Source of the DNA: Gloeopeniophorella convolvens | Lineage: Eukaryota; Basidiomycota; Agaricomycetes; Russulales | NCBI GenBank assembly: GCA_022496205.1 | Contig: WTXD01000015.1 | Location: 1-64,000, forward strand | Length of the DNA stretch: 64,000 bases | Direction: 5' to 3' | Shown: piece by piece, positions 56,912 to 64,000 of the stretch | Layout of the letters: each line of letters begins with the position of its first letter | Position numbering within the stretch: the first letter of the stretch is position 1 | Position numbers and translations under genes: made by a program | Notes under the pieces: generated by a model | Database searches by the model: none | Told to the model about the DNA's origin: nothing | The model's input: the letters and a program-made list of their open reading frames with translations, nothing else

Positions 56912-59555
56912 ATGCGGGCACTTCTCCAGCTCTTGGCTGTATGCGCCTTGGCGTCGGCCGCACCTTCCCGGCGCGCCGACCATGTCATCCACGAGCGGCG
57001 GGCTGCTGAACCAGTTGGCTGGACTAAGGTTCGCCGCGTGGAGGCAGACAAAACCCTGCCTCTGCGCATTGGCATGAAGCAACAGAATCTGCACATGCTT
57101 GACGAGCTCCTCATGTCCGTCTCCCACCCCGACTCACCGTCCTACGGCCAGCATTGGACCCCGGATCGAGTGGTCGACTTCTTCTCCCCCAGCGACTCCA
57201 CGGTCGCCGCGATCAAGGAATGGCTCACTGGTACTGGCTTCGTCGGTGACCGGATCCGCGTTTCGCCCAGCAAGGGGTGGATCGAGGTGAACGCCACTGT
57301 GGGTGAGGTGGAGTATCTGCTCGACACAGAGTACCACGTCTACGAACACTCTTCGGGCGCGAAGCAAATTGGTGAGATGCGGTCGCGTTTTCATGTGTCG
57401 CCTTCCACTGATTGTTATTATGTACGTAGGCTGTCACGAGTATTCGGTCCCCGATCATATTCGCGATCACGTCGAGATGATCAAGCCTACGGTGCACTTT
57501 AATACACGTGTTCCTGAGGACCCGAGGCGTCTCCGCAAGCGTGCCAACCCGAGTCACCTCGGACAACCGTCAAGCCCCAACGGACCGAAGACGAACGGCG
57601 TCAAAGTGGATGCTAAGCCTTCCTTGGGCCAATGCGATCAATTCATTACCCCGGACTGTCTGCGTGCGTTGTATAACTTCTACTACACGCCAAAGGCCAC
57701 AAACAAGAACTCCTACGGCATCGGTGAGAGCCCAGAAAGATAAGCCCTGCATTAACTGACGGTTCACCATTAGTCGAATTTACGCCGCAAGCGTACCTCG
57801 CCGATGACCTTGACCTGTTCTTCAAGTACGTACGGTGTGGAGACGGACCCAGCGCGTTTACTGAACGGCTCTCAGGAACTTTTCGTCTTCGCTGGTTGGG
57901 AAGAGGCCGACGCTTGTTTCCATTGACGGAGGTGAGCTTTCGGTTTTGATCCAAGTGCTTGACCCTTGGCTAAGGCACGTACCTTTATATAGGCGTCCTA
58001 CAGACGTCCAATCAAACCTTCGATGATAATGGAGAGAGCGACTTGGATCTCGAATACGCCATGACGTTGACAAACCCACAGCCGATCACTCTGCTTCAGA
58101 CTGGTGATCTCATCGAAGGTTCGTATGGTTTCTGTGACCGTGTCGAACGTATCACTGATATCATACAGGTGCTGGCTTCGATAACTTCCTTGATGCTCTT
58201 GATGGCTCCTTCTGTACGTTCGAGGGTGGAGACGACCCTGACCAGGTCAGTGCGGCGGTGCTCTCCCGACGGCAGGCTCGATAACCATGATACCATTTAG
58301 GATGGCATTTACCCCGACACAGAGCCTGGAGGTTTCAATGGTACTTCTTGTGGTATTATCAAACCACCGCATGTTCTCTCTATTTCCTATGGTCAAGACG
58401 AGGGAACCGCTCCCCATCCGTACGCGGTCCGTCAATGCAACGAATATGGCAAGTTGGGATTGTTGGGCACAACTGTGCTGTACAGTTCAGGTGACAACGG
58501 CGTTGCGGGAGGTAATGGAATCTGCCAGAACTCGACTGGTAAGTGATTCTCCATAGTAGAACCGTGGCGGTGGGGCCAATGCACCTTTCTTCGCAGGATT
58601 GAACGATCCGGGAGGAGGTCTCAATGAGGACCGGTTCAACCCGGACTTCCCCGCATCATGCCCGTACGTTGTTGCCGTGGGAGCTACGCAGATCAACTCT
58701 GGATCAACCGTACATGATCCGGAGAGTGCATCCGACCGCGTTATCTGGAGCGGCGGAGGATTCAGTGCTATCTTCCCTATGCCATCGTACCAGAAGGCCG
58801 CTGTTTCCAGCTTTTTGAAGACGCACCCTCCACCGTACAGCGCCGCCCAGTACAACAATTCCGGCAAGGCATGTATTCGACTTGAATGTTCTTGTGAGTA
58901 TCAAGCTGATTGATATCTTCAAGGCACGCGGCTTCCCTGATCTCTCCGCCAACGGGTGAGCTTGCTGAAGTTAACGTTGAACGCTGGCTTGGCTAACCAA
59001 TTGGAAGCGCAAACTATGTCGTCGCCGTTGACGGAGAATTTTCGCTCGTCTTCGGAACATCGGCCTCGTCTCCGGTCGTGGGTTCCATGATCACCATGAT
59101 CAACGACGCACGCATTGCCGCCGGAAAGGGCCCTGTTGGTGGGTGTCGAACCTATCGCTCGTGAAATAAGGAAATTCAAGCGCCCTTGTCCTCCTCTACA
59201 GGGTTCATCAACCCCGCTATTTACTCGGCCAAATTTGCGCACGCATTCAACGACATTACCAGCGGCAACAACCCAGGCTGCTGTACGTCGCGACATCTTT
59301 GAATGGAACTCGGATGACTGATGCGTACTTCTACAGCTACTGACGGCTTCACTGCGTACGTCCCTAGCATGATCCATCTACTCTCCGCGTTGCTGCTGAC
59401 TGACCGTCCTAAAGTGTCAAGGGCTGGGATCCTGTTACAGGTGTGTTCCGGTTCACGCCGTCTGCTGTGTTGTTCTGTTTGCTCATCGTAACATTGAAGG
59501 TGTGGGCACGCCTAACTTCGCCAAGCTCCTGCCCTTGTTCCTTTCACTCCCGTGA
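56912..59555 (+). CDS. Secreted sedolisin-type serine protease (S53, tripeptidyl-peptidase-like)
   Basis: This is a serine-carboxyl peptidase active at acid pH, secreted for protein degradation. ATG 56912 encodes a signal peptide (MRALLQLLAVCALASA). The inhibitory pro-domain follows (GWTKVRRVEADKTLPLRIGM, PSYGQHWTPDRVVDFFSPS, VNATVGEVEYLLDTEYHVY). The mature part begins near CDQFITPDCLRALYNFYYTP. The catalytic triad is visible: Glu and Asp in NGESDLDLEYAM at about 58031-58064, and Ser in FGTSASSPVVGSMI near 59055. The oxyanion-hole Asp is in YSSGDNGVAGG near 58480. The calcium-site end reads NDITSGNNPGC and GWDPVT-GVGTPNF. It ends KLLPLFLSLP at TGA 59553-59555. At least a dozen exons with 50-65 base introns are needed. 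All catalytic residues are present, so the gene appears intact. Confidence 0.92.
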
Positions 59556-59829
59556 TATCTATCCGGTGTCATGTATCCCTTGCGGCCAAACTCAGATGGA
59601 TGTCTTATTTATTCTTAATATGAGATGGATGAACTCTCAGTACTTATCTCCGTCCCTATCACGCCGAATGCTCCGGTCAAACGAGACGCATGCTTCTCAA
59701 GGTTTCTCAACCCTCCCACCACACTTGTACCCATTCATGGCAGGCACCGGAGGCGCCATCCATTGCTTGCTTGATCAGGTTGGTGCACGGAAGTACCGGC
59801 TGCTTCTATGAATGCAACCTCGGCGACCT

Positions 59830-60733
59830 TACGGAAGCGAAAGGTGCAGAAGCCTACTCGTGGAATTCCATTCGGAGTAGATCTTTGACGAACTGGCCAC
59901 CTTGAGGCTTGTCCTTCTCGCTCAAGCCTGATTTTTGAAGGTCAGGTCTACGGGGATCGTCGGCTTGAGCCAGCGCATACGGTTTCGCTACGCACCATCA
60001 TCCCACCGTCGCTTGACGGCGAAGGTACCCTTTGCCGTTTAATTGATCCTAGGTGAGTTGCCGAGTGCGGCGGCGAGGTTGAGCAGCGAATTTGGGGTGG
60101 CAATCCGTTCATCGCGCTCCGCCTCGGTGACTGCGGCTTCTGCCTTGCTCAGCGCGACCCTTATCTGCCGCTCGTTCACGCTTTATCTTCTCTAGCTCGC
60201 GTAGCAGCTCAGCGGTGTCGTCCTCTTCGTCGTCGTCATCATCGCCTTTACCGTCTTCGTCGCTGTTGTGCCATGAGCACGTGATCATGGAGAAGGGAAA
60301 TACGTCGCGTACCCGTCACCTTTCGAACCCTCTGCCTCCTCTTCCTCGCCACTGTCTGCATCCTTATCCATCTCCGGCGCATCCTGTAGCACATTCCTGA
60401 GCGTGTTTGCCTCACCGTCCTCAATTGCTGCGAGTGGCGCGGCCTCACCCTCTACTGGCAGTCCTGTGGCCTTGCGCTTCTTCGCGCGTGCCTCCGCCTC
60501 AGCCGCAAGAAGCTCCGCACACAGGTTGCGCTTTTGAACTTTGTCAACGGAAGTTTGACCAGGTTGCCTGGAAAAGGACTTAGCATAAGTAGATGACTGC
60601 TGTGGGTATCGGAGGCAACCAAACCAGAATTTGAGCTTCGTGTGCGCGATAATGGCGCGCACAGAGAACTAGCGCGAGCCACCTTTAACATTACCTGCGC
60701 AGGATCCCATGTCGGTCTGTGTGTAGTGAACAC
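59830..60733 (-). pseudogene. CWC15: CWC15 (Cwf15) spliceosome component, pseudogene
   Basis: CWC15 is an NTC-related spliceosome protein. Starting at ATG 60733 the family pieces occur in order: THRPTWDPAQ, AHTKLKF, RQPGQTSVDKVQKRNL with CAELLAAEAEARAKKRK, AAIEDGEA, then an acidic stretch and DDTAELLRELEKIKRERAA, IATPNSLLNLAAALGNSP, GTFAVKRRWDD-DLTFKNQA and FVKDLLRMEFHE near 59870. The reading frame is broken at least three times: after KRERAA (about 60170), by TAA just before GTFAVKRRW (about 60042), and after FKNQA (about 59930). The usual final KKFM..Y segment is missing. Old intron borders are still recognisable, so this is a duplicated gene copy rather than a processed one. A functional copy is expected elsewhere in the genome. 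Confidence 0.82.
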
Positions 60734-62129
60734 GTTGAAGCCGGAGTGAGGACAAGCGCGTCAGAAAGTTGGGCTGGCCCGGGGGAGCGCGTGGTTGGCT
60801 GGATGACCTGGCTTACTAAGCGAACACCTCCGGCGCCTCTCGGTACCCGCCGCGCGGCGGGCAACACTGCGCGCTCTGCAGCCACCACGGTCTCGCGTTG
60901 GATAACGAAGCCGAGAACTTCTAATTTCTTGACATCATGCCAACATCATGCACCAATGCATCACAGCCACCGTTTCGCCCACTGCGCCACAGCCCCAGCT
61001 CTTTTAACACTTTGAAATTCCGATGTGCTCATACGCACTGGGGGGTACTAACCGCATGGCTTATAGGCGTTCGCAGTGGGGGCATGCCATTTAACGCACG
61101 CGGCCAGGGGAGTTTGCCTCTCCTTCCCGCATGCGGTTTTGACTCTGACTCTAATACCGGTTACAAGCCGGTTATGCCTTACCGCATCTTGCAGCATGAT
61201 GCTGTCGGTTTCGCAGGTCTCTTGAGCGCTTGACTCTCGCCAACAAGACTCGTCTAAGCGCCCGTCGTGCTCAGCCACCGTTGTCTCTCTTTTGGGCACT
61301 GGATTTGTAATCCGACGAGTCAGTCGGTTAGAGGTCCTGGAACCAAGTCGATCCTGATGAGAGCGATCTTGTACTAGATAGGGACTACCGATAGTTTCGC
61401 CCTGGTTTTGCCGACTGGTACGCATACCTGCATCCGCGAAAGCCTGACCGGACTCGAAAATATTGCATACCAGACGTCGTCGATGCAGTCTCAACCTTGA
61501 AGAATTTCGGGCCAGAGTCAGAGCATCGATGACTATTTTCAACTGGTGGTTGGATACCGATTTGACGCGGTCAAGAGTGACGATACCCAAATATGGGTCA
61601 TTCATTCGGTTCTACTACAGTTCAATCAATAACACAAGCACTATAGTATAAATAATCAAACAGAGACGGGGGAGACAATGCGCGCGAGTAGCGGCAGCTA
61701 GAGCTACAATAGAACTACAGAGAGCTGATGATAGCACTGGTATCCTGAGTACAATGGTGGGACCAGGAAAGAGCGCCAAGCTCGCGCGCCAGTGAGGCAA
61801 TAGGGTGTGCAGAAATAGAAAAACAGTACGATGAGCCACAAGCAAATGAGGGCGACATTTGGGCGGAAACAAAACCCGCCGGCGTCGTGATGAAAGCAAG
61901 GAGAAACGTTACAGTGAGTACAGATGGAAACGCAGGAGCGGAAAGTGAGCGACCGAACGAGACGTCGTCACTATTCAGCCATTCTATCGAGGAGCCTGTG
62001 TCACAGTATATCAGAACTGCCGTCGCGCAGGGGACTCGCGGAGGGGGAGGGGAAGGGGGGGAGGCTCTTACCATGTCCTCCAGGAAGCGGGCGAGGGGGC
62101 AGAGATGGCGGGCGAGGGCTGGCGCATCA
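60734..62129. other. Intergenic region
   Basis: 1.4 kb between the CWC15 pseudogene and the 3' end of the zinc-finger gene. A minus-strand frame at 61048-61605 (185 codons) has no recognisable content and a mixed composition; I do not call it. Part of 61640-62129 is probably 3' UTR of the zinc-finger gene. Confidence 0.45.
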
Positions 62130-63069
62130 CTACAACAACCCTTGACGCTTCTTTTTCATCGTCCGGAGGAAGGCCGCCTTCGCGGGTGGTATGGCATTTA
62201 GCCAGCCCTGGGCCATGTCGTGCTCGTCTTCTCCATGCTGAGTGGCCAGATGACGGCCGACAGGGTCCGGTCTACTGAATCTACGCAGCAATCAGATTGG
62301 CGTTCGGCAGCCACTTGGGGGAGCACACACCCTCTGCCGCAGAGTGGGCACTTATCTGTCTCAAGGGCGGGTAGACCTGCCATCCGGCGGTGCCATTTCG
62401 ATACCATGTGCCTCGCTAGGCTCTGTGGCTTTACCGTGAAGCAGCAAGGTAAAAGTTGCTGTGTGCAAGGGCGCAGGCCGTCAGCGACGAAGGTAATGGG
62501 GCTGGCAAGATGCTTACGGATTGGTCTACCACGACCCGCCTGCACCTCCTGGGCTGGCTTGTGGGCTCTGTGGGTTGGGACGTGGACGGCCCGGCTACGT
62601 GCGGCGACGCTTGTTGTGACAAATTGGCTGGAGGGCCCGTGAAGTTGGAGTTGGTAGGCACCCGAACTATCTGTTGTAGCTCGGGGCTCAATTCGTTCGA
62701 TAGACCTTCACCGAAGGTGAAAGGACGCTGTGGGTGGTATTGCCCGAGGCCAACTGAGAGAGAACTAGGCTCTGGAAGCGCGATCTGCGCACTGGCGGTG
62801 TAGACGTTATCTACTCCGGCGAGGGGAACCTGGAATGACCTAGGACCGCTCCCCTCGATGGTGGACTCTGCAGGTGACAGAAGACCGTAATTATGCGTAT
62901 ATGTGCCTTGATAACGGAGCGAGGCTTGATCCTCCCCGAGGCCAAGCGGAGACTGGTCTTGGGGAAAGACCCAGTATTGGAGTTGCGGTACACTTGGGTC
63001 CAAACTACCCGTGCCACCCAGAAAGGTGTAAGTGTACTGCGTGGTGTGGAGGGGGAAAGTAGAATCCAT
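62130..63069 (-). CDS. C2H2 zinc-finger protein, putative transcription factor
   Basis: Three exons. ATG 63069 starts a Gln/Ser/Pro-rich region (MDSTFPLHTTQYTYTFLGG, FQVPLAGVDNVYTASAQ) typical of activation domains. It splices after CRRVVVDQS at about 62510 to QLLPCCFTVKPQSLARHMVS followed by KWHRRMAGLPALETDK, then CPLCGRG, then at about 62275 to FSRPDPVGRHLATQHGEDEH. The two fingers are C..C-F-L-H-H units: the first is imperfect (its first Cys pair is in CRRV..PCC) and the second, CPLCGRGFSRPDPVGRHLATQH, is canonical. The C-terminus ends AFLRTMKKKRQGLL at CTA 62130-62132. The second join is needed to complete the finger, which supports it. A TATA-like tatttaa lies about 106 bases upstream of the ATG. 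The regulatory target is unknown. Confidence 0.72.
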
Positions 63070-64000
63070 GCCGAAGTAGTGGTTGTGGAGTATGGAGCGG
63101 TGGTGGGGGTTGGGGAGCGGTGGTGGAAGGAGGGTGGTTGAGGACGGGGTGTGGACTGCGACTCGGTGGATGGCTTAAATAGACACGGTCCCACTGCGAC
63201 CTACTCACGTACACAAACACAAATTGAGCTGGTACAACAGAACAAACCGAGTCCCAACAGCTTCCGGCTCGGCTAATTTTCTGCGCCCCGAACACAGATA
63301 TCAGAAGGCCCGCGTACACCGAGCCAGTCCGACCGCGCAGTGCACTCTCTAGTCACCGTCCCCCCCAGGAATAAAGCCCAAGCGTGAAGACCAAGCGTGA
63401 AGAGGGACTCAGGTACAGCGCACTGAGGTAGTGATCCCTTCCCAGTTCCGAGAGAGCACAGTACAAACATCGGGGGAAGGCGTAGAGAGTTCGATGATCG
63501 GTTTGCAGTCATCGGTATTCACTATCGTTTCCAGGAAGTTTCGGAGAGAACTTTGGTACGAAACGGACGGCTATGTCGTGAGGGCGTGTTTTTTTTCGTG
63601 GCGTACGTAGAAGGCGACTCCAGAATAAGGAATGGGCTTCTTGCAAATGCGTTAATCGATCGATCAAGGTGGGGTCTGTCAGGGTCCGTCATTGTGAGAG
63701 CGCAACCGCCCTGGAAGTTCACAAACGTCTGGCTCCTTGGCACGTGCGCTCCAGACGTCTCTGCGTGTTCTCCGCGGGAGCTCGGCGCACCGGAGCCATG
63801 CAAAAAGCGTCTTTCAGATGGCACGTGCTCATGGAGTTCACAGATTGACAAATCTCTGTATTCCCTGCTCGACCCAGAGAGCAAGAGAGAGACGCAGTGG
63901 CCAGATATATGGACGTCAGTTGGTTGGTCAAAATGTTTTACCCCGTGCTGTTCCCATAAGTGTCCAAAAGGGTCTCGTTACCTTGCCACCTTCGTCACCG
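63070..64000. other. Upstream region of the zinc-finger gene to window end
   Basis: 930 bases with the promoter of the zinc-finger gene, including a minus-strand tatttaa at 63181-63175. No gene is supported up to the window edge. Frames at 63273-63512 and 63522-63884 (minus) lack motifs and are probably chance. Confidence 0.4.

Noticed and set aside
61290..61380. tRNA-like anticodon arm (ctggatttgtaatccga) and a D-loop-like cagtcggttagagg
   Set aside because: The arms are in the wrong order, there is no T arm with GGTTCRA at the right spacing and no closing acceptor stem on either strand.
1..64000. CRISPR arrays, bacterial operons, or rRNA genes
   Set aside because: No spaced repeats, ribosome binding sites or rRNA-like sequence were seen. 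The intron-rich fungal gene structure rules out a prokaryotic reading.

Overview
The window is nuclear DNA from a filamentous basidiomycete, most likely a wood- or litter-decaying Agaricomycete. The evidence is GC-rich, gene-dense sequence with many short (about 45-75 bp) GT-AG introns, and a gene set typical of mushrooms: a fungal STAND/NLR protein with a Goodbye-type N-terminal domain, a sedolisin-type secreted protease, GH55 exo-beta-1,3-glucanases, and an uncharacterised multi-membrane-span family in three copies. Order- or species-level placement is not possible from this sequence alone.

Layout. 1-8.7 kb is housekeeping: the 3' end of an arrestin-like gene, VPS16 (HOPS/CORVET subunit) and, convergent to it, an SPX-EXS phosphate exporter of the SYG1/XPR1 family. 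9.6-34.6 kb is more accessory: membrane-protein paralog 1, two tandem GH55 genes inside a roughly 4 kb direct duplication, an AT-rich stretch with a long inverted repeat, a Cys-rich orphan gene, a damaged Goodbye-NACHT-ankyrin gene, and membrane-protein paralogs 2 and 3. 36.2-54.1 kb returns to compact conserved genes, often in divergent or convergent pairs: a GT61-like glycosyltransferase, LSM8, a DUF250/TPT nucleotide-sugar-type transporter, an RMD1/DUF155 protein, a small unknown protein, an RmlD/MAT2B-like reductase, two unrelated FAD monooxygenases, a Tim44-like mitochondrial protein and a CHCHD2/MIX17-type CX9C protein. 54.4-64 kb holds an NLR relic carrying an inserted palindrome, an intact-looking S53 protease, a CWC15 pseudogene and a C2H2 zinc-finger gene.

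Working together. I see no metabolic cluster. Probable functional links are limited to secretion and nutrition (GH55, S53 protease), vacuolar traffic and phosphate handling (VPS16, SYG1), and mitochondrial maintenance (CHCH and Tim44-like proteins sharing one divergent promoter).

The most striking signals are structural. (1) Single-base frameshifts occur in several otherwise recognisable genes: both GH55 copies, the NLR and the TPT transporter. They reflect either ongoing gene decay or uncorrected assembly indels. (2) A second NLR copy 27 kb away was gutted by internal deletions and carries a small hairpin insertion. (3) A dead copy of the spliceosomal gene CWC15 is present. (4) A three-member membrane-protein family has a conserved core and a conserved cytosolic-tail signature.
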